From Ectocarpus siliculosus (Eukaryota > Sar > Phaeophyceae > Ectocarpales > Ectocarpaceae): DNA of 64,000 bases. A model generated the notes under the pieces. It did no database searches. It saw only the letters and a program-made list of their open reading frames with translations, and was not told the origin of the DNA. Location of the stretch: positions 3,844,346-3,908,345 of the forward strand of contig FN649752.1 of assembly GCA_000310025.1 (NCBI GenBank). The letters are read 5' to 3'. Each line of letters opens with the position of its first letter. Within the stretch, counting starts at the first letter, position 1. Both the position numbers and the translations under genes were made by a program. Shown in pieces: positions 46,385 through 57,600 of this stretch.

Positions 46385-49300
46385 TCATCTCAAAGCACCC
46401 CTACAAGTGCGCACCTCGTCAAGCATGACGTCATCTTCACCCACAGGCGCCCTCATCTCGGGACGTGTCACGCAGCCCTTGTCCAGCAGCTCGTCCACCA
46501 CAGCCTCCACGTTCGTCACCACCGCCCCCTGCGGCGCCGCCCCTCCCGCCCTTCCCTCCAGCTCGACCACCGCCTCGAACACCGGCGAGCCCGCGCGTCG
46601 TTCCTTTCGTTCCCCGACGCATGCGTGCAGGTCGTTCGTCGCCCGGAGGGCGTAATGATGAAAAGGTCACCGAGAGTACTGTAACACGTGTCTTGGGGGA
46701 TCTGTGTGCGAATCTATCACTTGTCTGGGGAGTCCGTGCGCAAGTGTTCTCTTAATGGTTCTGGTATACGATCATGTTTCCAGGCGCATGCAACGACACT
46801 CACAAACCTCGGAAAGACCAACCATCTGAGCCACTTGTATTGTCTCCTCGTATGCATAGGTTGAGCTGAGCAAGGTCCGGCGACAGCTCAGCTCGTCGCC
46901 ATCTCTCGACAACTTCTTATCACCGCAACATCGCATGTTGTTCATGTGTTCGGCTATTCGCCAACAAAAAAATCTCCACCGAAACACCAGAAAAGAACAG
47001 AACAGCAATCCGAAGCTTTTGGAATAGACGCCGACAGCAGAACACTACATAGCGTCAAGTTGGACGACCAACAACCCTTCACCATTTGGTCGTCGCTGTC
47101 GTCATCGACATTGGCTGAACGTTGTATATCCTCCAATCCTCCGAGGGCCGCGCCGATTTCCGGGCTGTCTAGAACGTAGGGTAGGTCGCCCACAGCACCG
47201 GCTACAACGCGAATGCCGCTGCGCAGGGGGTCAGTACAGTAAAGGTCGGGAGTGAGGTATGGCGAAAAATGTCCATACAAGTCCTCAGGCAGTATGATTC
47301 GATAGCGCACGCAATTCACGTAGTCTTTATTGATTTTTTATGGCGATGGTGCAGGTTGCCGTGATACATGGCGATACGTTGACTGTTGCTGCTTGGGGAA
47401 AGACCGCTCGGTTGGGCAAACTTGGAGACTTGATCTGCTTCACGGAAAAGAGTACCGACACCACAAGCACTAGCTGTAGCCGTTAACAAAGAGGGGCACA
47501 GCGGCAGCACTACCGCCAATACTCGTAGCCTAGGGGTTGAAAAACATCCAAAGCAGCGGGCAAGCACGTGCGACAAACTCGCGCTATTAATGGCAAATAT
47601 GAGGGTGGGCCTCTTGCAAAACCTCTCTGCGTGTGCTATGAGCTACCGTGAGTGGGTGAAGTAGTTTGTCTCACCGGGCTTTGACCGCCATGCAAGCCTC
47701 GATGTCCAGCTGGGAGGAAATCTCGTCCACCACGATTGTCTGAGGGCTGTGGTTTCGGTAGGCTTGGAGAATGACCCTACCACCACAAAAAAGAGAGTCC
47801 AGGGACGTGGATGCAGCGGGAGAGACGGCAGCGAAAAACAGCATCAGTCCGGGTTCGGCCTTGTTGACATCCCGACGAACGGCGTGCGGCGCAACACGAG
47901 GACCTTGAACGTGTTACCAACGCTTGAGAAGATGGCGGTCAAGCTTTTCTCTACCGCAACCATCCCATGTAGACAATATTGACATGTGCCACAGCATTCC
48001 GTATGGAAGCATGCCTCACTCAACGGCCGATCTCGTTGTCACCGATAGCGAAACTTTCACTACGACGCCGGTGTTGGGTAAAATATATTTTCAACTACAT
48101 GTGAAAAGTTCAACAGGAGCCCCAAGGGGTCAGAGCGGTGCCGCACAATTACCCACGCGGCAAACCCGCCAACCCCATCATTGCAGGCTGGGCAGAACAG
48201 ATCAAGATGCCTGCCCCTCGTACCACGCTCTGTAGAACTCGCGTCAATTCGTAAACCGTCGGGAATCCGTTGGAACCGACGTCGACTTGCACCGCCCAGA
48301 CGAGACCTTTCTACGACGAGAACTAACGAAACGAAACGAAACGAAACGAAACGAAACGAAACGAAACGAAACGAAACCGCTGGGCGAACATCGTCCCGCA
48401 TGCTAGAAAAAGCCAGCACCTATACTTGTAACACTCTCGGACACCGGTGGAGTTCTCTATCGCCGCCATCCGATCCGCCCACAAGGTGGCAACTCAATCG
48501 GGGTCTCATCGGCACGCTCACTCGTGCTGCTGCATCCCTTGCGGGACCATGACCCTGCGGCTCTCTTCCCCGATAGCGCGTCTGTGAGGGACGACGCCGG
48601 CGCCTCCGATGTCGCTCCTCGTGTCCACGATCACCACAGTCTGAAAAAAAAAAAGGCGTCCGTTTCACCGAATGTGCGAAAAGACCGCAACCGAGGGGAA
48701 CGAGACTAACACCAAGGGAGCTAGCTCTCAGAGAGACGCTTGGAAAAGAAAAACAGTGACCCAGACCGCAGAAATATTGCGTTTTTTTTCTGAATGCATG
48801 CAACTGCGGATGTAATTCAATCGCCACCCCTGAGGTACCCTACGCGCCCTCTTTAGGGAAGGTTTCTGGTTTCTTCGTTAACCTTATTCTTAGCCTTCCA
48901 AGGGATCATTTCTGCATACGGTATACAGCAGGGGCGTCGCCGCCCATTCTTCACGTGTCCAGAGGCCACGACAGAAATTGCTGTAGAAACCTGAAGGCAC
49001 ACATCACGACGTACTCGTTTCTGAGGTTTCTCTGGATACTTAGGCATCCACAACGATGCAACCCTCACACCTCGTGGGACGAAAGCTTTCGGCACATGTC
49101 TCGCACGAGCGTCGTCTTCCCGGCTCCGTGCCTACCCAGGACCAGAATCGAAGCCGGCGCCTGGGATGCCCGCTTTCCTGTGTGCAGATTTTGACGCACA
49201 TGCGTTGACATGTTGGGTTGTGAGATTTCAAGCATTTCTCGGCTGCCGTCGCGCCCCTTTCTTCCTCGGACGCAGGTACATTTCCCCCCAGTGCTGTCAC

Positions 49301-52300
49301 TTACTCGTGGGGTCATAATCATAATCATAACGGTTTTTCATGTAGCGGCATCCTCTACTTTCAAGGCATACGTGGGCACCTCATGGCTATGTGAGCACCG
49401 CGGAGATCATTTCTAATTCGTGTGGCAACATCCCTACAGCATTACCTTCGGTGTCGTACTGTATCGCTCCAGGCGGCGGGTTAGGTGTCGCAACGGTTAA
49501 TAACTATCGGAACAGAACCTCCCAACCCGTTCTAAAAAGTGTTGCGCATTCACAGTTCCGTCTTGTCCAGCGAACATAGATGCTAACGTAGTGAAACGCA
49601 TGCTCCCTCGCCACCGTCCCTCTTGGCCTCTGTACCGTAACACACCCCCTTGTCGAAACTCGGTTGTTCATCCTCTCCCGCACAAGCGAAAGCGCGGCGA
49701 AATTAACGCACCAGACCCTGTTGCAGTGTGGTGGTTGAAGAGGAGGTCGTCGACCATGTCTGCCATGCCCTTGGCGTATCGGCCCACGCGAATCGTCACC
49801 CCGTAAATCTTGCCGCCCTGACAAATAACCATCGAGTGAATCAAGCATCAACCATCATCAGGGTATTGGCCTCAAGGAAACCGCAGACGAGATGCGATAC
49901 AACGGTGAATAATTACAGTTAGAATTGCATGCACAGTCTCCCCCGTAATAACGAGAGCCCCTCTTGAAAGGGAGCCCAATAGATACGAAAAATTATCCAC
50001 GAACGGCGAACAACCCGGGCATGGCTCTGGGTTCAAGCGCAGAATGCGAATTGCGCGGCAAAAAGTGTCAAGTTGTCGTTGTTCTTGTTGCTGCAGATCA
50101 TGATGAGGTTGTTTCTGTTGTTCAAATCGTCACCCAGGGGTTGAAAGGTGAAAATGTTGCTGATCTGATCCTTGTTGCTGCGATGTTGTCACAACGTGAA
50201 TTTTACAAAACCGTTACGACGTCTATCCAGTTCCTCGTGGCCTAATATTTTCAAGACAAGGAGAAAAAAACGTTAGACGTCACACGTTGTATGAAATATG
50301 AAAGATGTCAGGTAAGGCGTAAACAGATCCCAGGGAGGAACAACGGAAATCATTCACAACGCACACCGACAGCAAGGGGGAGGGAGGAACCGTTACAGTT
50401 CCATAATAAGAATGACGCTAGTAGCCGTGACATATACACAAAGGCGTTGTACGTACGACCCAACCATGATCTAGCACGCCGGCCAACAGCATGGACATGC
50501 TAACGCTACTCCCGATAAACAAGGCGATGCCGGCGGCGGTGATGAAAAAACACTTTTGGTACGTAACCCTGCGCGGGATTTCTTGAGAACGTTGACGTAA
50601 GCAACACGGGAATGCCAAGAAACACACTTCGAAGTAGGCGAGTTTTAATTGTGTTGTGGTGCTGCCACCTTAGCACCAACGGCGTAGACCGTACTTATCG
50701 TCTACTCAAGGGGCGAAGATGGAAGTACGAATCGAACTCATATGCCACACGCTACGATGACGGCCGATCCATAACCAGCCCTAGATGGGCCCGCCACCAA
50801 CTAGACACGGCATGGTGTCCATCTTGAATCATCAAGCCCAGCTCAGGGAGGTCAACACTCTACCTAAAATAGGTTGAGGTGGGGGCTTCGTAGTTTCTAA
50901 ATTTTCGCACCTTGTCCCGCATCACTCCCACCCTGTGCAGCAGTCCGTCGAACCCCGCCATGTTGTCCCTCCCGAAGAGACCCAAGTGCTCCAGCTTGCC
51001 CACGACGCAGTTGAGGTGGTATCGGGTCACTAGCACGCCGCGGTCCTTGCACAGGTACACCTTGCCCCTGCCTATAGCACGCCGATTGGTTCAAGACACG
51101 AAAACAATATTGTCCAAGGAGAGAAACGGCAAGACGAGAGAGGACCAAGAGAGAAAAAGTGACGTGAGAACTACTACACCTTGGTCAGCGGTGGATGTCT
51201 CCATGAAAACGTCGGCGAGGGCTCAAACGAGGATGGGGAAAGCCCAGACACAAATTCAGACAAAACAGAAGCTTGGCTAATATACCCCACCCCACTCGTC
51301 AGACTTTCAGCCAGCAAGGTCAAGCATGATACTCCGTGCCCAGATCGGGCACACCTTTGACACGGCCAACCGAGGAGGAGAGAACAGCTGAGTTCATACC
51401 CTGGCACGTGCAGTACTTGTGAGGCTTGCGTCTGCAGGTTGCACGCCAAAGAGCTAACCAAGGCATGATGATGATGACGTCACAACAACAAAAAGGGGGC
51501 CGTCGACCATGGCCATCCTGTTTCGCCACGATATCAGCTCAAGCAAAGCCGACAGACACTTCACTATTTTTGTCATTTTGTCGCTTGCCTTTAACGAGTC
51601 CCCTCGGACGACACCCTTGGTCCAGCACGACCTCTTCCAGTCCGGAAACCACGTCGCTGCGCAGAACAACAGGAGCAGACTTGAGGTGAAGACAATCTCT
51701 TCGTCATTTCGAAGGATTAATTCTTTGTGCGGGTAACGGCAAGACTCCTGGTGCCGACACTCCGCTAGCGAGCGCCTAGCGCGACATTCGGTAGGTGGGA
51801 TTGTGTGAAAAGGCACCTGGCAAAATCGTTAGTTGCGGCTGGCGTCAACGGCGCCTCACTACACGGGCTGTTTGTGTGATGCCCTGGCTTGACAACGAAC
51901 GATGTCAACTGTTTTCGGAGGCTTTGATTCGCCGAACAGGAATGAGCAGGGTGACGTGCCCAACGTCCAGTTCATTTGCTGATGCCGTTATGACCTTCTT
52001 ATGACCATGTCACAGCCAATGCCTTGGTTCGCTACTACGGTTGCGGAAGCGGAAATCAGTCAAGGTCATCCGGCCGCAAAAAGAAATAACTCTCCATCTG
52101 AACGCAATGACCGGTACCTGTGGGCCATGATATCGTTCACGAATACTTTGGGCATGTGCTTGAGTAGTTCCAACACGTCGTCCTCTCCACCAGCACCCCA
52201 CGACTGCTGCTGAACCTGACACCTTCGGCCGCCGGTACCGCCGCCGCCGGTACCGGTGCCGCTACCGTTCGAGGCGCCTTGGCTCGTGCCGGCGGCCCTT

Positions 52301-52350
52301 CTTCGGGAGGAGGCGGGTGACGGCAAATCCCGCAGCCTTGAAGACCGAGT
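46385..52350 (-). CDS. SpoIIIAA/Ycf45/SPD1-like AAA-type ATPase, spliced
   Basis: Eight exons join in continuous phase: about 52350-52118, 51698-51589, 51071-50911, 49817-49712, 49177-49071, 48640-48522, 47776-47675 and 47218-47083. The order of motifs follows the family: EDDVLELLKHMPKVF, LEEVVLDQG, LGLFGRDNMAGFDGLLHRVG, IYGVTIRVGR, Walker A GRHGAGKTTLVRD, VVIVDTRSDIGG, then MQQHE joined to VILQAYRNHSPQ, Walker B TIVVDEISS, and GIRVVAGAVG. The family includes bacterial SpoIIIAA, algal plastid Ycf45 and plant SPD1; a plastid role is likely, but no transit peptide was resolved. Intron 2 appears to use a GC donor (AAAG then GCAAGC). VAGAVG replaces the usual VATAHG. A C-terminal block at 46655-46415 (residues AGSPVFEAVVELEG) fits the family but lies in a different frame from the available acceptor at 46678; exon 46865-46808 is tentative. 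The first exon start is unresolved. Confidence 0.85.
48326..48375. repeat. (ACGAA)10 pentanucleotide microsatellite
   Basis: Ten perfect ACGAA units lie in an intron of the ATPase gene, between the exons ending at 48522 and starting at 47776. Confidence 0.97.
50021..50245 (+). CDS. Hypothetical small protein antisense within an ATPase intron
   Basis: An ATG-initiated frame of 74 residues with a TAA stop lies on the plus strand inside the intron between 50911 and 49817 of the minus-strand ATPase gene. Residues include CQVVVVLVAADHDEVVSVVQ and ENVADLILVAAMLSQREFYK. The composition is coding-like (V/A/L/D/E-rich helices) and codons favour GTT and GCT, unlike the GC-rich neighbours. It could be a remnant of an inserted gene or a tail exon. 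No family recognised. Confidence 0.35.
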   Translation: MALGSSAECELRGKKCQVVVVLVAADHDEVVSVVQIVTQGLKGENVADLILVAAMLSQREFYKTVTTSIQFLVA

Positions 52351-52439
52351 TGCGAGAAGCGTATGCAAGAGCGACACACACAAAGGGGAAGGGTAGCTGT
52401 CAAAGCGATCGCCTATGCAAGCACGCTCCCGAACGGGAA

Positions 52440-52765
52440 AGAGCGGGAGACTAGCCTAGATGAGGTGAGAGTATGAGGTGTAGGTCGAAAGACGAAAAGA
52501 AGGGGAAGAAGAGATAAAGGAAGGAAGACAGGCACAGAGGACAAGACCAAGGCAGGAAAAGAGAAAAGGAGAACACATAAAGAGCATGTACTGTGAGAAG
52601 CAATAGAGGAAAGGGATCGAAGAGAGAGAATGGGAGGGCCAGGCAGACCAACCAATAAATAATATGGTAGAAGATAAGAGAGATAGGGTAGCTGCGGGAC
52701 AGAAATGAGGGAAATGCGAGGGCACGAAGGGAAAGATGCTACTAAATAGTGCTGGGATATGCAAC
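52440..52765. other. Purine-rich tract upstream of the ATPase gene
   Basis: For about 320 bp the plus strand is strongly enriched in A and G (GAAAGACGAAAAGAAGGGGA and similar), so the ATPase-coding strand is pyrimidine-rich. It lies between the first recognised exon of the ATPase gene and the 3' end of the next gene, and could be a 5' untranslated region or promoter. The proline/serine/leucine-rich frames on the minus strand are a by-product of this composition. Confidence 0.5.
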
Positions 52766-53469
52766 CTAGTGGAGAGGAGGGTCATGTATTCGGCTCAAGG
52801 GGGCCGCAGACGTTGCGGGAAATAGGGAAACGAACACCGGTGCAACTCTCAAGAATGTCGGCTGTCCCAAGGTCTCGCCGCTACTGCTCGCTGCTAACGT
52901 CGATACGCTTCCTGTCGATCGGTGGCGAACAGGAACTAAATGCTGTTCGATATGCAGGGAGGTCGTTCGACGACGCAACGGCAGCGGAAAACAATCATGG
53001 TCGGCGACCATACACCGAGCTGCGAAGGGGGATTAGTTTGGAGTACAGAAGGAATCGAACCCTCCAGGATCCGCTGAATGCCCGAGCAAAGGTGAGACAC
53101 CGTTCCTCTTGTTTGTACTGCACCCGCGATCTGTGGCGTCGCAAGCGCCGGTGTTGTCGATTGAACGCTCGTGTCTCCTGCACACTTTCTCAATGGCGAT
53201 TCTTCTCGTCTTTTCTTAAGCGCGATATCGTGAATGGGGTAAGTCAAGCCAGTCTTTGTCTATGCATGTAGTTGTGTTGTGTTTTATATACCCTTTGGAA
53301 TCTCCGTATCGCCAGCCATTCCTAGAACTAGCATGGAACCCGCCGCCTCACCAAACGAGCTGACCTTCTATACCTTTGTTGGCCTGTGTGTGCTACTCCG
53401 CCTCCTTACCCAGACAGCGCCCACACCACAGCATAACATAACTCCACCATCGACACCAAGCCATTCGAT

Positions 53470-54614
53470 TCACCTCTGTTCCACGTCGTCCTCATGGTCG
53501 TTCCCCAGGCGGCCCGTGCCATCAATCAAGAGATGAGGGCGGGACCCTCCTCCACTCTCTCCGCCGCCAAGCCCGAGGCCCGGGCCACCAGCTTCCGAGT
53601 TTCCGGTCCCCCCATTGGACAGAGAGCCGTCCAGGGTGCCAAAGGTGATTTTCGTCTCCTGCATTCTGCTACCGTCCCTCTCGTACCCCCGTCCCTGCTG
53701 CGACAGATCGGGCTCCGACAGGCCCTGCCTAGCGGTGGTGTAGGCGTTCTTCTTGTCCGGGTCGTTTCGAGAAGATGGCGACGATAGCACTTCCGCCTCC
53801 ACGTGAACGTTGCTGGCGCAGCGCCTCTCCGTACGCTCCTTAGCCTGCAACGGACGGTGGCCGTGGGTTGGTTTGGTTGGAACGCGGGCGCTTTGACGTC
53901 ATGGCGTGTGGACGCTGCATCGTTGTCATTCATTGCCATGGAGCGAAACTCAAGAGAATGGACAGATACTTGAAAAGACTCCCGCCAAACCTCTTTTGAC
54001 TTAACATTTGGATAGCCTCCGTAGCCGTAAATATTCCACAGTTCATTACATCCTCTCTCCTGCAGCCAATGCACTGGTTGTCATGGACACACGCTCTTGT
54101 TCTGTGCAGTGTACAGGAAATTGCCTTTGCTAGCTGTTTCTCGGGGTCTTTAAAGAAAGACAATGGTACTACTACCATTCTTCAAGCTGCACGCGGGAGG
54201 AAAAAGGGAAAAAAGAAAGAAAAGGCAACCCTGCGGTAAGGGAAAACGCGTCGCTACGTTTCTCCCCGTCAAAACAGTGGTGACCAAACCGCCGGGCGCT
54301 GCACACGATACTACTAAAGTGGTTCATAGTCGCCGTTTAGTTGCGCTGGAAAAGCATAATGGCTGTTGGAGCCGCAAAACATAGCTAGGGTTGAACTTGG
54401 AAGGCCACACCCGTCACGATCGAGCATGGAAGAAACTCGGTTCCACCGCCAAAGAGTTTATCTCCTACCCTAACCTAACGGTGTCAGTCAGTCGGTCCTG
54501 CAGCACAAATGAGCCATGAACGTCGACCAGTGGTAGCTTTTGTTCCGCTATACACACTCGTCTTGGGTGGAGATGCGTCTATTCTATTGGCGGTGTTAAT
54601 ATGTGTGACTAATG

Positions 54615-54648
<34 letters not shown>

Positions 54649-57600
54649 CCGCGTCCCACCCAGCCCCCTGCTCGCCTTCTGGAGTTCGTAGCTGGCGAGA
54701 GTCTTGGCGTCTCCCTCCACTGCCCTCCCGTCCTCCAAATCGACGAACATCATGCGCCGCCAGCCATCTCGCTTGGTGTTCGTGGCGGAGTCGACCTTCA
54801 TCTGCAATGCAATAACGGACCGACGGTATTTGTCTAAGAGTGACGTGCGAGCAAAGTACCACCGTGGTCTCGTGAACAACACGGAGCTCCTTCCATCCAA
54901 GCAAAGGCTGCATGCAAGAGCACTGGCAACCTCCTTGGCGTTCCGTCGCGTATGACGATACGTCTATGGCATCGTCCTGGGTTAGTTTTCGTTCGCTGAT
55001 TTCCAGGGCAGAGCACGGAGTTCCTCGGCCGTCTTGTCCCCACCGGGCCACCACCCAATGACGCACCGGCGTGCGAGGCTTCTTCAACAGGTCAACATAG
55101 CCCCCGATAGAACAACGGCAAGTGTGGCGATAGCGTGAGAGGCCATTTTCTTACAGTACGAGGTTGGGGCTTGAAAAACCTCTTCACCTGAGAGGCTTTG
55201 AAAACGTTGTTCAGTCGCTGGTCTCGGTGCTGCTCTTGCTGCCCAGCGGCGATCAGAGCCACCCTGGCCAGCCGGCAGGCCTGCGGTATTCAGTCGCACA
55301 CGAGGGACAAGAGTTGGCGAGGTTAACTCCTTGCGTACACAGAAGCATTTGTGTCTACGTTGAGTGGCAAGTCGGGACATTAGGGCAACCGGGACCCCAA
55401 AACCTTCCGCCCATACAGCATCCAGCACTACAAAAACACGCACTAGTACGATGCTACAAAAATGCTACAAAAATTCAGAACATGGTTGAGTGAGCTCATT
55501 TACAAGTATCCCCACCATCGAAGATCCTCCGTACTGTAGCTATTTCCAGTTTTCAATACAACGGCTTCCTCTGTTCACACGCCCGAGCCACAAGCTCGAG
55601 TGTACCTTTTTTTCATAGCGCTGTCTACAGTAGTCTACAGTAAAGCGCAAACTCTAAAGCGACGGCGGTGTGCCAATTGCGGCGGCCGACTTCCAGATCC
55701 AACAAATTGTAGCCGCGGAAGTCACCAGAAAAACTAGTCAAGAATTTCTGCCAGTTCAGCCAAACACAACGCGGTCTTACATAGTGACAGAATCTATGCG
55801 AGCGTTCCTAAATGGCGCACCAATCAACAGCATGAAATGAACGAATACCGTGGGGGAGCACCCCGCACCGGCTTGATTATCCGTCTCTCCCCTCTCGGAC
55901 GAACCCGGGGTACATGAACCCTCGTTGCAAAAGACCTCTACAGCCCATACACATCCTTGACCGCCGGTGTTGGGCCTGAAGGCCGCCACACTAGTTCACG
56001 CCTTGTTTCGTTTATTTGAAATCAGGAATCAACCAAATCAACCACGCCCACCGTCGTCCCAACCTCTAATAAATTTTGAGGGCTGCACCGGAACAATGCG
56101 GCACTCACCTCGCTGAGTCGAGCCGCGCCGTCCGCCGCCAGCTGCAGGACCTCCTCGCTCGGGGGACCCTCACACTCGCCGTCCATGGAGAACATCCTAG
56201 AATAGCATGACACGCGTGCCGTGCAGTAGTGGCGTAGCAGCACAAAAGGCACCGAAAATCGTTGGGGATGTCTGTCAGTCATCCAACAATACAACAGTCG
56301 GAGTTGTCTAGCTCTAGCCGTCGCATACGCAAAGAGTCCGAGAATTTTCGCCACCTATCTTTAACGGTGTACATAATCAAAACGTTTCCTATTGCCTCTC
56401 CGATGGAGTAGTCGCAACTCTCCATGCTGGGCACACAAGGTTGGTCCACAACCCCACAATACTTTCGTTCACGTCGTGCCCTCTTCAACGAACTATTTTC
56501 GAAGGTAGGAAAGAAATTTGCATGGGTATCGGTAGTAAACAGGTGGCTCTCTGCGCCCCTAGTTGCGGAGGGATTGCGTTTGGCAGGGACAGACAGCCGG
56601 TCGGCCGGAACGATAACCATGGCTTCCTATGCCGCTCATGGAACACTCTACCGATTCCCGGGCATGGTTTGCGCGTGACACAGCAAAGAGCGTACTCAAG
56701 ACTCGATTAGACTCAATTTCAAGTGGAACGGGTGCTGATGCTGTGGGCAAACCAGCTCAACTTCAATCAAAACCCGCTACGGTATGGTACAGTAACTCGT
56801 GCAGCCGTGAGACTCTAGCAGACCTCCATCTTGATAGTCACCGTTTCACGTACACGCAACCTCGTGCCCATTGAACAAGGTTCACACGCGGCTATTCCGG
56901 CACGCAGCAAGCAGTTCTTCACAAGACCCAAGACTACGTTTCCCTCGTTTCCCTCCAGAGCCTCCGAAAGCCAACATTTTCCATGAGGGGTAGATACCCT
57001 CGACTGAAATAAGTCAGCGATGAGGGGGGGGGGGGGGAGAGGGGGATGAAGCAAAAATACTCTTGACTTAACGCTGTTGGTCGATATCGATACCAAACAC
57101 CGGGCCAAACACTCGTTGGCCGGAGCGGAGAGTGCCGAAACCGCGGTTTACTGCTACTGCCTCTACTGCTACGGTGCGGTGGCGGGTAAGGACGTAGCGA
57201 GGGATGACAGCAACCAACACAATATTAAAATGTTTCGCAATAGCAGACAAGCACCAGAGAGTGGGGATAATCTCGTCTAGTCTTAATCTCGTTTCAACGC
57301 ACCGGCGAGGGTTCCGGCACACATGGAAGGCACGGAGAGCATCCCCGAAGCTGTTGAGCGCGTCCCCCCAGAGCGCCTCGTGCGCCAGCTGCAGGTCCAT
57401 GACGGAGTTGATGCGCGGGCGTAGACCCAGCCCTTGGAGGAGGCGAGCAAGGGCCACAATGTGGTCGTGCGCGTCGTGCATCTCCTGAAGTGTCAAGGGG
57501 GTGTTAGAGGGAAGACGGGTCAAGGGGAGGGTCTACGGTACGTGCCGGCCACAGCGGCGGTGGCATCAAGTGTCTTGGTTTGTTTCCCGGGAAAGTGGTT

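Noticed and set aside
53035-53115. Possible minus-strand tRNA with a B box (GGGTTCGATTCC) and a 6-bp acceptor
   Set aside because: There is a good T-arm but no D-arm, A box or anticodon stem.
54959-55110. Possible exon with residues VRHWVVARWGQDGRG
   Set aside because: The exons at 55280-55188 and 54801 onward already join in phase, and no clear acceptor-donor pair bounds this stretch.
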